This document shows, one piece after another, positions 17,553-26,061 of a stretch of 64,000 bases of DNA. Source of the stretch: Phycisphaerales bacterium AB-hyl4 (lineage in GTDB: Bacteria; Planctomycetota; Phycisphaerae; Phycisphaerales; Phycisphaeraceae); contig JBGUBD010000003.1 in assembly GCA_041821185.1 (NCBI GenBank), positions 372,001 through 436,000 on the forward strand, in the 5' to 3' direction. Position 1 is the first letter of the stretch. Every line of letters starts with the position of its first letter. The notes beneath the pieces were generated by a model. That model was not told the origin of the DNA, ran no database searches, and was given only the letters and a program-made list of their open reading frames with translations. The translations under genes and the position numbers were made by a program.

Positions 17553-18191
17553 CTACGACTGCATTGCGGGGGGCTGGTCGCTCACGTACGCCGTTTCATG
17601 ATCGCTCTCTTGAAGGCGTTCGCCGACATGCAGCGAGGCATATCGAACCACCTGCTGCCCCACCGATTTGAGTCGCTGCTCCATCGCAGGATCGAGCGGC
17701 CTGCCCGATTCATCAAACGCTTGATAAGCCTGCGGCACCGCCCCCTGCTGAGGGACCACCCAGGCGTGCAACGCACGGGCCACGTGCCGAAGGTCAGCCA
17801 GTGCCTGCGTCGCCCCCATCGCGCCGCCGGATACACCCACGAGGCCGATCATTTTGTTCTCCAGCTCATCGAAACCCATCAGGTCCAGTGTATTTTTGAG
17901 CACGCCGCTAAAGCTGCCGTGGTATTCGGGCGTGCCAAGGATGATGCCATCAGCCTGACTGACGTCACGGCGTAGCCGACGCAGACCTTCTGGCTGTTGG
18001 CCTTCCTCTGCCTCTCCGTCGGCGAATGCGAGTTGGTACTGCCTCAGATCGATCAACTGGGTTCGCGCGCCGGCTTCCGCAGCTCCCTGCAAAGCGACCT
18101 CCAAGGCCATGCGGGTGTGGCTGCCACGTCGGAGACTGCCGACGATGGCAACGACCGTGACTTGCCTGCCTACTGTTTTGCTTGATGCCAT
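17553..18191 (-). CDS. NADPH-dependent FMN reductase
   Basis: This 212-residue flavodoxin-like oxidoreductase has VVAIVGSLRRGSHTRMALE (phosphate-binding loop), ADGIILGTPEYHGSFSGVLKNTLDLM (the FMN-contact GTPEYHGS signature) and GLVGVSGGAMGATQAL. It resembles chromate/quinone/azo reductases. The start at ATG 18191 skips an N-terminal extension unlike the family. It is divergent from a SufR-like regulator with overlapping promoters, which suggests redox or iron-sulfur control of this reductase. Confidence 0.88.
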   Translation of the reverse strand: MASSKTVGRQVTVVAIVGSLRRGSHTRMALEVALQGAAEAGARTQLIDLRQYQLAFADGEAEEGQQPEGLRRLRRDVSQADGIILGTPEYHGSFSGVLKNTLDLMGFDELENKMIGLVGVSGGAMGATQALADLRHVARALHAWVVPQQGAVPQAYQAFDESGRPLDPAMEQRLKSVGQQVVRYASLHVGERLQESDHETAYVSDQPPAMQS

Positions 18192-18218
18192 GATGGCCGC
18201 TGCCTTTCTTAACATCCG

Positions 18219-18291
18219 AAAGTAAAACCTATCGAATGTAAGTGTCTCGGCGCCCATTGACTTTGTCAAGAAAAATATTTACTTTGTAATC
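18219..18291. promoter_or_regulatory. Interlocked divergent promoters and operator-like repeats
   Basis: The palindrome TTGAC-TTT-GTCAA (18257-18269) supplies a -35 box to both strands: TTGACT with TACTTT at 18280-18285 (17-bp spacer) for the regulator, and TTGACA on the minus strand for the reductase. AAAGTAAA (18219-18226) and TTTACTTT (18278-18285) are inverted copies; the latter lies on the regulator's -10. ACTTTGT is also repeated directly at 18260 and 18281, two helical turns apart. The predicted plus-strand start coincides with ATG 18292, so the regulator mRNA may be leaderless. Confidence 0.6.
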
Positions 18292-18999
18292 ATGGCTGCA
18301 AACCGAGACAATTCTGCGAAAACCCGCACCCGCCAGGCGCTTGTACGCTTGCTCAAGCAAGAAGGGGCATTGGATGTGGCGACCCTTTCCGAACGGCTGG
18401 AGCTGACCGCGATGGCTGTACGGCTGCACCTGAAGGACTTGCACGAGCAGGGGTTGGTGCGTTTCACTGAAGAGCCTCGCCCGATGGGGCGTCCTGCCCA
18501 GGTCTGGACGTTGACGGAAGCCGCGAACGACTTGTTCCCGGCCGGCTACGCGGAACTGACCCTGAATCTGGTCGATTCCATGCAGCGTGCGTTCGGCAAC
18601 CAGGGGTTGGACAGAATTCTCGATGTGCGAAAGCAACAACAGAAGCAGGCATATCTGGCGCAGATGAAGAACAAGAACACCCTGCCCGCTCGGTTACGAG
18701 CGCTTGCTGCCATTCGCACACGCGAAGGATACATGGCCGAGGTTCAACGTCGGGACGATGGCGACTATGAGTTGATCGAAAAACATTGCCCGATCTGTGC
18801 GGTGGCGAAGAACTGCACCAGCCTGTGCCGTAACGAACTGGAACTGTTCGATGAGGTTCTTGGCAGCGATGTGCAGGTCACAAGAACTGAGCATATTGTT
18901 CAAGGTGGCCGACGATGCGTGTACCGCATCACCCGCGAACACCCTCGCGAGTCAGCAACTGATCACAAGCGTCTTTCGGCCGGGAAAGGCAAACGGTGA
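18292..18999 (+). CDS. SufR-like (COG2345) Fe-S transcriptional regulator
   Basis: This 235-residue protein has an N-terminal winged helix (TRTRQALVRLLKQEGALDVATLSERL, then VRLHLKDLHEQGLVRF) with the MGRPAQVWTLT wing. Its C-terminal cysteines match the COG2345/SufR cluster-binding pattern: C166 and C169 in HCPICAVA, C175, C179 in SLCRNEL, and C209 in GRRCVYRI. It probably senses iron-sulfur or redox status and represses itself and the neighbouring reductase. No suf operon is present, so the regulon differs from cyanobacterial SufR. No Shine-Dalgarno is seen. Confidence 0.83.
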   Translation: MAANRDNSAKTRTRQALVRLLKQEGALDVATLSERLELTAMAVRLHLKDLHEQGLVRFTEEPRPMGRPAQVWTLTEAANDLFPAGYAELTLNLVDSMQRAFGNQGLDRILDVRKQQQKQAYLAQMKNKNTLPARLRALAAIRTREGYMAEVQRRDDGDYELIEKHCPICAVAKNCTSLCRNELELFDEVLGSDVQVTRTEHIVQGGRRCVYRITREHPRESATDHKRLSAGKGKR

Positions 19000-19122
19000 C
19001 GACTGTGCTGCCTGGGCTTGTCGCGGTGGTGTGCGTTGGATATCGCCACACAACACTGCCTGCTTCGCTGCAAGATTGCTGGTCACCTGCACCGGACGGT
19101 AGTTGGACCGTAGCGCGACGCC

Positions 19123-19938
19123 CTACCATCGGCCCGTCGCCCCGCCGCCGCCGGAACTTCCGCCGCCAAAGCCACCCCCGCCGAAGCCGCCACCTCGGCC
19201 GCGGCCGCTGTTTCGTGCCGCATTGCGCAGCAGCATGAACAGGATGCCGCCGAGGGCGATCCACATCACCGCCGCCCAGCCGTGTCGGCCCGAGCGGTGC
19301 AGCGAAACGGCGGTAAACACGAACAGGCCGATCACACCGATCACGACCAAGCCGTGCCACCACTGGGCCTGAGCCTGGAGTGTGGCAAGTTGTGACACGC
19401 CTTCACCGCGGGCCATGCGGTCCAACGCCTCGACACCGGCGAGGATGCCGCCGGGGTAGTCATCACGTTGGAAGTATGGCACGATCTGCTGGTCCATGAT
19501 CTGTTGCGCCTCTTGGTCGAACTGTCGGCCGAACCCGCCGCCGAGTTCGATGCGGGCTGAGCGGTCGCCGTGCGAGACGAGCAGCAGGATGCCCTTATTC
19601 CACGGCTGGCCGTCGATCTCTTCGTGGCCGATGCCCCACTGGTCGTAGAGCAGGTGGGCGAAGCCGCCGATGCGAAGGTTGCCGCCGCCGTGGTCGGCCT
19701 TGCGGTTGATGGTGACGACGAACAGCGGAATGGCCGTCTCGGTCAACAGCGTGTCAGCGACCTGCTGGATGCGTTGCACGTCATCCGCCGAGAGCAGGTC
19801 GGCATGATCGACCACGAACTCGCGCTCGCTCGGCCGATCCAGTTGCAGCCCCACCTGCTGGCCCCATGCGAAGCCTGGCAGCAGGCACGACAGAAAAAAG
19901 ACCATCACGAGCCCGGCATGGAATGGTGTGTCGCGCAT
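19123..19938 (-). CDS. TPM-domain membrane protein
   Basis: This 271-residue protein has a signal peptide (GLVMVFFLSCLLPGFAWG), then a TPM domain: FVVDHADLLSADDVQRIQQVADTL, FVVTINRKAD, NKGILLLVSHGDRSARIELGGGFG. Two hydrophobic segments follow (VVIGVIGLFVFTAV; AAVMWIALGGILFML) and the tail is Gly/Ser-rich (RGRGGGFGGGG...), the typical C-terminus of this family. TPM proteins act at the envelope; links to photosystem repair and acid phosphatase activity are known in plants. The start is ATG 19938. Confidence 0.87.
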   Translation of the reverse strand: MRDTPFHAGLVMVFFLSCLLPGFAWGQQVGLQLDRPSEREFVVDHADLLSADDVQRIQQVADTLLTETAIPLFVVTINRKADHGGGNLRIGGFAHLLYDQWGIGHEEIDGQPWNKGILLLVSHGDRSARIELGGGFGRQFDQEAQQIMDQQIVPYFQRDDYPGGILAGVEALDRMARGEGVSQLATLQAQAQWWHGLVVIGVIGLFVFTAVSLHRSGRHGWAAVMWIALGGILFMLLRNAARNSGRGRGGGFGGGGFGGGSSGGGGATGRW

Positions 19939-19997
19939 GGCCACAGCATACCCCCGATCCGTTGCAGGCCAAGCCCAGCAGGATTTGCCATACACGT

Positions 19998-20250
19998 TCA
20001 CTGAGAATCAACCGCCACAGGCCGCAGATCTGCGGCCCACCCAAGCCAGGCCACGCCGTTGCGCTCATAGCGGTCCGTAGCCAGTACGTCCAGATATTGC
20101 CTGGCGTCGTACAACCATAGTGAGGGCCGAGCCTTCGAGCCACGCACGGGGCGGCGATCCGCTACGGGCGTAAAGGAGACAACCTCACTATGTTGTGCAG
20201 CTATAATGCTTTGCGTATCCTTTTTCGCAAGACACGGAGACGGATAACCT
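19998..20250 (-). other. Open frame without start codon, possible gene remnant or dispersed element
   Basis: The 342-bp gap 19939-20280 contains a minus-strand frame of about 80 codons ending at TGA 19998, with a protein-like C-terminal stretch (WLYDARQYLDVLATDR, then ERNGVAWLGW). It lacks any ATG and any ribosome site, and has a 16-bp palindrome GCCGCAGATCTGCGGC (20021-20036) inside. I see no family. It could be a decayed gene, or part of a repeated intergenic element. A TATAAT at 20202 lacks a matching -35. Confidence 0.35.
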
Positions 20251-20280
20251 ACCTACTATCCTCGGGCAGGTCTGATTAAA

Positions 20281-21447
20281 ATGAATCAGTTGAGCGTGGC
20301 ACAAATCGATATTCTCGAGCAGACGCAATCTATCGTTCGGGATGTGGTGGAGCCGGACGCGTCTCGGGTCGATCAGGAGGCTGCTTGGCCGGAACCGGGA
20401 CTGCGAGCGATTCAGGCTGCGGGGCTGGGTGGGCTGGTGGCCCCGGTCTCGGCGGGTGGGCTTGGCTACGGGATGCTCGGCCTTCTCCAGGTTTGCGAAA
20501 TCCTCGGGCGAGCCTGCCCCTCCACCGGGCTGTGTTTCGGGATGCACTGCGTCGGCACAGCGGCCATCACCGCCAAGCACACCGACCAGCAGCACAGCCA
20601 GCTCCTTGAGCCCATCTGCCGTGGTGAGCATCTGACCACCCTGGCGCTGAGCGAACCAGGCACGGGCTCACACCTCTGGCTTGCCGAAACCCAGATTGAG
20701 CATCATGAACAGGGCTACCGTGTTCACGGCCGCAAGGCGTTTGTCACCGGTGCCGGGCACTGCGACTCCTACGTCCTGTCGGCGGTCGCGGCTGAAGCAG
20801 ATGCCCCGCCGGGCATGTTCTCGTGCGTGGTTGTTCCTTCTGACGCGGACGGCGTCGTCTGGGGCCAGCCTTGGGACGGGCTGGGGATGCGCGGCAACGC
20901 CTCGACCACCATGGACCTGAACGATGTATCGCTGCCTGCTGAGAATCTGCTCGGCGAGGAAGGTGAGCAGCTCTGGTACGTCTTTAACGTCATTGCTCCC
21001 TACTTCCTGATGGCGATGACGGGCACATACCTGGGCATCGCCTCGGCGGCCCTGGAGGAGGCTCGCCAGCACATGCGCAAACGCCAGTACAGCCACAGTG
21101 GGCGAACCGTAGCCGACCAGCCCGTGCTCCAGCACCGGCTGGGGCAGCTATGGGGTGAAGTCGAGCGGACCCGTCGGCTGGCCTACCATGCCGCCGCCGC
21201 CGGTGATGCCGGCGAAGAGCAGGCGCTGCCGGCAATGCTGTCGGCCAAAGCGGAAGTCGGCCAAAGCGCCGTGCATGTGGCGAACGAGGCCATGACTCTC
21301 TGCGGGGGCACCGCCTACCGCGAACACAGCCGCCTGGGTCAGTTGCTTCGCGACGCCCGGGCCGCGCATGTGATGGCTCCCACCACGGATCTGCTCTGGA
21401 CCTGGGTCGGACGGAGCCTGCTCGACCTGCCACTGCTGAGCGATTAA
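20281..21447 (+). CDS. Acyl-CoA dehydrogenase family protein
   Basis: This 388-residue flavoprotein has the three-domain ACAD layout: an N-terminal helical part with GLGGLVAPVSAGGLGYGM, a central beta domain with LALSEPGTGSHLW and the FVTGAGHCDSYVLSA strand, and a C-terminal helical bundle ending CGGTAYREHSRLGQLLRDARAA. It oxidises an acyl-CoA, or a related thioester, to the enoyl form using FAD. The specific substrate cannot be told. It stands alone, with no ETF or hydratase next to it. Confidence 0.87.
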   Translation: MNQLSVAQIDILEQTQSIVRDVVEPDASRVDQEAAWPEPGLRAIQAAGLGGLVAPVSAGGLGYGMLGLLQVCEILGRACPSTGLCFGMHCVGTAAITAKHTDQQHSQLLEPICRGEHLTTLALSEPGTGSHLWLAETQIEHHEQGYRVHGRKAFVTGAGHCDSYVLSAVAAEADAPPGMFSCVVVPSDADGVVWGQPWDGLGMRGNASTTMDLNDVSLPAENLLGEEGEQLWYVFNVIAPYFLMAMTGTYLGIASAALEEARQHMRKRQYSHSGRTVADQPVLQHRLGQLWGEVERTRRLAYHAAAAGDAGEEQALPAMLSAKAEVGQSAVHVANEAMTLCGGTAYREHSRLGQLLRDARAAHVMAPTTDLLWTWVGRSLLDLPLLSD

Positions 21448-21554
21448 TTCTGCGACCGGGTCGTACGATCGCAGGTAAGTTCTATGATATTCAACTGCGG
21501 CTCGCCTTCGGCGTAACGTCGTAGCCAGATGCCCTGCTTCCCGATTGCTCGTAT

Positions 21555-24500
21555 ATGTCCAGAATCGTCTTGCTACAGGTTCCCCTGAACATTGAGCAGC
21601 ACGTGCAGCAACAAACGGCCCTGCACGTGTCAACGCTGGAGGATCCGCACACACTGCGGGATCTGGTCGAATCGGACCCGGCGCAGATCGCGACGGTGGT
21701 GGTAGGCGCCCCGGTTGAGAATCCGCTTCAGTGGACCCAGCGGCTGCACCGGCTCGACCGGAGCCTGTCGGTGGTGATTCTGGCGGAAAGCTCGACCATC
21801 AATGCCCTGCAAAAAGCGCTGCAGTTCACGCCTTTCCTGGGTGAAGATGTCCGCTGTGTGAACGGCGAGCAGCCGGGCACGGTCGCCGAGCTGGTGGTCG
21901 AGGCGGCCGAGCGACGTCAACGGCGCCAGCGATTCGCCCAGACCGCCGCCGTGATGAATCAGAGCCTCAGCAAGGCGATCGCGCCTCCGCAGATCGCCAA
22001 CCACTTCAGTCGCCTGCTGGACCAGGCCCCGATCGGCGTCGTGACGGTGGATCACCAAGGGGGCATTTACGGCTGGAACCGCCATGCCCAGCAGTTGCTC
22101 GGTGCGTCGGAACGTCATTCGCTCGGCCAACCGCTGGCGCGGCTGTTTGCCTCCCCCGAGCGCGAGCAGGTTCAGCAGTACCTCGAGGAAGCGGTCCGCG
22201 CTTCCGCGTTGATCACCGGACGTACATTCGATCGCTCGCTGATCAAGGGCCTACCCCAGTTTCTGGAACTCTCGGCCATGGCGGTGGAGGTCGCACCGGG
22301 GCGGGCCGGGGCGATCGTGCTGCTCCAGGATGTGACCGCCCGCGAGCAGGCCCTGCGGCAGCGCGACCACCACGAGGAGGCGCTCCGCCAGCAGCGACGC
22401 TGGTTCGAGGCCACCGTGATGAGCATCGGCGACGCAATCATCGCCACCGATGAACATGGCCACATCACCTTGATGAACAACGTCGCGGAACAACTCACCG
22501 GATGGTCGCTAAAAGAAGCGGTCGGCCTCGACAGCAGGCAGGTGTTCCGCATCGTCAACGAGACGCACCGAAAAGAAGTTGAAAGCCCGGTGACGCGCGT
22601 GCTCCGCGAAGGGCGAGTCGTCGGGCTGGCGAACCACACCATCCTGCTGAGCAAAGACGGGCGAGAGGTCCCCATTGACGACAGCGGTGCGCCGATCCGC
22701 GATAGCCACGGTCATCTTGTCGGGACCGTGCTGGTGTTTCGCGACATCAGCCGACAGCGCCAAGCCCAGCGGGCGCTGAAAGAAAGTGAGCAGCGCTACC
22801 GCCAGTTGTTCGAATCGATTGACGAAGCGTTTTGCGTCCTCGAATTGCTTTTTGATGACCAGCATAAGCCGATCGATTATCGCTTTGTGGAAGCCAATCC
22901 CGCCTTTGAGAAACACACGGGGATTATCAACGGCGTGGGCAAAACGGCGCGCGAGATCATCCCGAATCTGGAAGAGCATTGGATCGAGATTTACGGCCGC
23001 GTCGCTGTCACCGGGCAAGCGACCCGTTTTACGCAGGGGTCGGAAGCGATGGGCCGGTGGTTCAATGTGTATGCCTTTCGTGTTGGCGATCCACAGGAAC
23101 GAAAGGTCGCGCTGCTTTTCACCGACATTACGCAGCAGAAGCGAGCCGAGCAAGAGGGTGAGCGACTGTTTCGCGAGGTTCAGCTCGAGCAGGAGCGACT
23201 GGCGGAGATCTTTCAGTACGCGCCCTCGTTCATGTGCATTGTGCATGGACCGGACCATGTCTTCGAACGGGCCAACGAGTGGTACCAGCAACTCGTTGGC
23301 AAGCGCGAACTGATCGGGCGGGCGGTGCGGGACGTCTTTCCCGACCTCGCGGGACAGGGCTTTTTCGAGCTTCTCGATCACGTTTATAAGACAGGGGAAA
23401 CCTACGTTGGGCAGGATATGCGTGTCGTTCTGCAACGCGAATCTGGCGAGATAGAGCAGCGATGGCTGGATTTCGTATATCAGCCATTACGTGACGCGGA
23501 CGGCACGATCACGGGCATATTCACGCAGGGCGTGGACCTGACCGAGCGTAAGAAAGCGGAAGACGCGCTGCGCGAAAGTGAACGCCAGCAGCGTGCGCGG
23601 GCCGAGGAGTTCAAGGCGCTGATGGACGCCGTGCCGGCCGTGGTGTTCGTGGCCCATGATCCGGAGGGGAAGCGGATCACCGGCAGCCGCTATGCCCATG
23701 AGTTTCTGCGCCTGCCACCCGATGCGAACCTCTCCAAGACGGCGGACGCGCCGCAGCGGCCGGCACACTTCCGGGTATGCAAAGGTGGCGTCGAGTTGCC
23801 GGGCGAGCAACTGCCTGTGCAACGCGCCGCGCGTGGCGAGCCGGTGTCGGAAGACGAAATCGAGGTCCATTTTGATGATGGCACGGTTCGCCATCTTCTG
23901 GGCAACGCCACGCCGCTGTACGATGAGCATGGCCAGGTTCGCGGCGCGCTGGCGGCCATGGTTGACATTACCCAGCGTAAGCAGGCTGAGCAGCAATTAC
24001 AGCGGCTTAATCAGACCCTTGAGCAGCGTGTCGCCGAACGGACCGCGGAAGTCGAGCGGCGCGTGTCGCAGTTGCGCGCCATGGCCGCGGAATTAAGCCG
24101 GGTCGAACAGCGCGAACGACGTCGGTTGGCGGAAATACTCCACGACAATCTTCAGCAACTGCTGGCAGCGGGCCGGATGCAACTCAGCATGCTCGTCGGC
24201 CGGATTGAAGAGCCGAAGCTGCGCGATTCACTTCGCCATGTTGAAGATCTATTGGCGCAGTCCATTGAAACATCGCGTAGCCTGACCGCCGAATTAAGCC
24301 CGCGGATCCTCTACGAGGGAACACTGGCCGATGCCATCAAGTGGCTGGCACGCTGGATGAGGGACAATTATGAACTGCATGTCGAACTGAAAATAAATGA
24401 GTCGATCAGCCCTGCAGATGAGCAATTACGGGTTATGGTATTCCAGTCCGTGCGGGAACTGTTGTTTAACGCGGCCAAGCACAGCGGCGTTCATCAGGCG

Positions 24501-24743
24501 GAGGTTTACCTGGATCGTGCCGACGAGAAGTATCTTCAGATCCGGGTGGCCGATCGCGGCCGAGGCTTCGACCAGGATGTCGTCTTCGAATCGCATCATG
24601 ACGATAGCGGCTTCGGCCTTTTCAACGTCCGCGAACGCGTGGAACTGCTGGATGGAAAAATGACCGTGGACAGCCAGCCCGAGAAAGGGACTACAATCAC
24701 ACTACTGCTGCCATTGCAACCAACGGAAGTCGAAACACCATGA
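21555..24743 (+). CDS. Multi-PAS sensor histidine kinase (HisKA_3/NarL-type)
   Basis: This 1062-residue protein has no obvious membrane segment and is probably cytosolic. Residues 1-115 look like a degenerate receiver fold without a clear phospho-Asp. About five PAS modules follow, beginning near 150 (LLDQAPIGVVTVDHQG), 285 (IGDAIIATDEHGHITLMNNV), 415, 545 (YAPSFMCIVHGPDHVF) and 685 (DAVPAVVFVAHDP). A coiled coil then leads to the HisKA_3 dimerisation helix ERRRLAEILHDNLQQLL, where the His is the phosphosite, and a HATPase domain (DRGRGFDQD, GFGLFNVRERVELLDG). It overlaps the next gene by ATGA. Confidence 0.92.
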   Translation: MSRIVLLQVPLNIEQHVQQQTALHVSTLEDPHTLRDLVESDPAQIATVVVGAPVENPLQWTQRLHRLDRSLSVVILAESSTINALQKALQFTPFLGEDVRCVNGEQPGTVAELVVEAAERRQRRQRFAQTAAVMNQSLSKAIAPPQIANHFSRLLDQAPIGVVTVDHQGGIYGWNRHAQQLLGASERHSLGQPLARLFASPEREQVQQYLEEAVRASALITGRTFDRSLIKGLPQFLELSAMAVEVAPGRAGAIVLLQDVTAREQALRQRDHHEEALRQQRRWFEATVMSIGDAIIATDEHGHITLMNNVAEQLTGWSLKEAVGLDSRQVFRIVNETHRKEVESPVTRVLREGRVVGLANHTILLSKDGREVPIDDSGAPIRDSHGHLVGTVLVFRDISRQRQAQRALKESEQRYRQLFESIDEAFCVLELLFDDQHKPIDYRFVEANPAFEKHTGIINGVGKTAREIIPNLEEHWIEIYGRVAVTGQATRFTQGSEAMGRWFNVYAFRVGDPQERKVALLFTDITQQKRAEQEGERLFREVQLEQERLAEIFQYAPSFMCIVHGPDHVFERANEWYQQLVGKRELIGRAVRDVFPDLAGQGFFELLDHVYKTGETYVGQDMRVVLQRESGEIEQRWLDFVYQPLRDADGTITGIFTQGVDLTERKKAEDALRESERQQRARAEEFKALMDAVPAVVFVAHDPEGKRITGSRYAHEFLRLPPDANLSKTADAPQRPAHFRVCKGGVELPGEQLPVQRAARGEPVSEDEIEVHFDDGTVRHLLGNATPLYDEHGQVRGALAAMVDITQRKQAEQQLQRLNQTLEQRVAERTAEVERRVSQLRAMAAELSRVEQRERRRLAEILHDNLQQLLAAGRMQLSMLVGRIEEPKLRDSLRHVEDLLAQSIETSRSLTAELSPRILYEGTLADAIKWLARWMRDNYELHVELKINESISPADEQLRVMVFQSVRELLFNAAKHSGVHQAEVYLDRADEKYLQIRVADRGRGFDQDVVFESHHDDSGFGLFNVRERVELLDGKMTVDSQPEKGTTITLLLPLQPTEVETP

Positions 24744-25153
24744 CCGCTGCACGCTTCGCTGTCGATTCATCGTACCTGTCCGGCCGTACCGCGATTATAC
24801 GCGTGCTGCTCGCAGACGATCACAAGATTATGCGCCAAGGATTGATGAGCCTGCTTGAAGACGAACCGGACATCAAGGTGGTCGCCGAAGCCAACGACGG
24901 GCAAGAGGCGGTCGAACAAGCCCTGCAGCACACGCCCGACGTGGTGATCATGGACATCAGCATGCCACGTTTGAACGGCATTGAAGCAACCAGGCAAATC
25001 GTATCGAAGCTGCCCCATATCAGTGTGATCGGGTTGTCGATGCATGAGGATGCGGAAATGGCGGAAGCGATCCGTAGAGCCGGCGCGAAGTATTACCTGA
25101 GCAAAGGCGGCCCGGCCGACCAGCTTGTCGCGACCATCCGCCGTGCCATGTGA
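24740..25153 (+). CDS. Receiver-only response regulator
   Basis: This 137-residue protein is translationally coupled to the kinase. It is a complete receiver domain: acidic pair D26-D27 (LLADDHKIMRQG), phospho-acceptor D72 (VVIMDISMPRLNG), Thr/Ser switch at LSMHED and K122 (YYLSKGG). The sequence is of the NarL/FixJ type, but the LuxR-type DNA-binding domain that normally follows is absent: the stop comes right after the receiver and only 19 bp separate it from the ku stop. It may signal through a protein partner. Confidence 0.9.
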   Translation: MTAARFAVDSSYLSGRTAIIRVLLADDHKIMRQGLMSLLEDEPDIKVVAEANDGQEAVEQALQHTPDVVIMDISMPRLNGIEATRQIVSKLPHISVIGLSMHEDAEMAEAIRRAGAKYYLSKGGPADQLVATIRRAM

Positions 25154-25171
25154 CCCGCTGCGTGATTCAGG

Positions 25172-26038
25172 TCATGCAGATTTGCGTGAACGTGTGCTGG
25201 CCTTTTTGGACTTCTTGTTCGATTTTTTACTGGGCTTCTTGCTGGTCTTCTTTTTGCCGCTCTTTTCTTTCACCGACTGCTTCAGCGCTTCCATGAGATC
25301 AAAGGTCGGCGGGATTTCTTCATCCGCATCTTCCGCGACTTCTTTGACGCCTTCACCTTCCGCCTTGCTTTCAATCAACTCGCGAACCTGTTGCTGGTAA
25401 TCGTCCTGGTACTGCGCGGGGTCAAACTCGCCGGTCATGGTGTCGATCAACTGCTGGGCCGCTTCGACTTCCTTCTTCGTCGGCTTGATGTCGCGCGGCA
25501 GGTCGTCGGCAATTTCGTCCATTCCCTGCACCTCGTCAGCATAGTGCATCGTGTGCATGATCAACGCTTCGTCGGCCACCTGAATCGCCACAAGGTACTG
25601 CTTCTGACGCATCACCATCTGCGCAATCGCGAGCGAGCCCGCCTTCGACATCGCATCCACCAGCAGCTTGTACGCCTTTCCCCCACCCTCGGCCGGCGTC
25701 AAGTAATAACTGCGATTGAAGTAGATCGGATCAATCGTTTCGAGGTTGACGAAATCCGAAATGTCGATCGTACGGCCGCCTTCAGGCTTGAGTTGATCGA
25801 GTTCCTCGTCCTTGAGTATGACGTACTGCGAAGGGGCCACCTCGTAACCGCGGGCCGTGTCCTTGAAGTCATACTCTTCGCCGGTGTCCGGACAGTAGAG
25901 CTTGCGCCGGAGTCGACACGATCCATCCTTGCTTAGCATGTGCAGATGAATGCTGTGGTCACGGACAGCGGTGAGCACTTTGACCGGGATGTTCACCATC
26001 CCGAAGCTGATGGAACCGGACCAGATGGAACGAGGCAT
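25172..26038 (-). CDS. ku: Ku homodimeric DNA-end-binding protein
   Basis: This 288-residue bacterial Ku begins MPRSIWSGSISFGMVNIPV, the hallmark of the family, with LHMLSKDGSCRLRRKLYCPD, KTYL-type core segments and QLIDTMTGEFDPAQYQDDYQ near the end of the core. It encircles DNA ends and recruits LigD in non-homologous end joining. The last 30 residues are a strongly basic Lys/Ser tail, which in other Ku proteins assists DNA binding and threading. ligD lies immediately upstream on the same strand. Confidence 0.96.
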   Translation of the reverse strand: MPRSIWSGSISFGMVNIPVKVLTAVRDHSIHLHMLSKDGSCRLRRKLYCPDTGEEYDFKDTARGYEVAPSQYVILKDEELDQLKPEGGRTIDISDFVNLETIDPIYFNRSYYLTPAEGGGKAYKLLVDAMSKAGSLAIAQMVMRQKQYLVAIQVADEALIMHTMHYADEVQGMDEIADDLPRDIKPTKKEVEAAQQLIDTMTGEFDPAQYQDDYQQQVRELIESKAEGEGVKEVAEDADEEIPPTFDLMEALKQSVKEKSGKKKTSKKPSKKSNKKSKKASTRSRKSA

Positions 26039-26061
26039 GCAAAACTCCTTGATAAACGGCG

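Noticed and set aside
20202..20207. TATAAT box before the acyl-CoA dehydrogenase gene
   Set aside because: There is no acceptable -35 at 16-18 bp; the nearest TTG sequence is too close.
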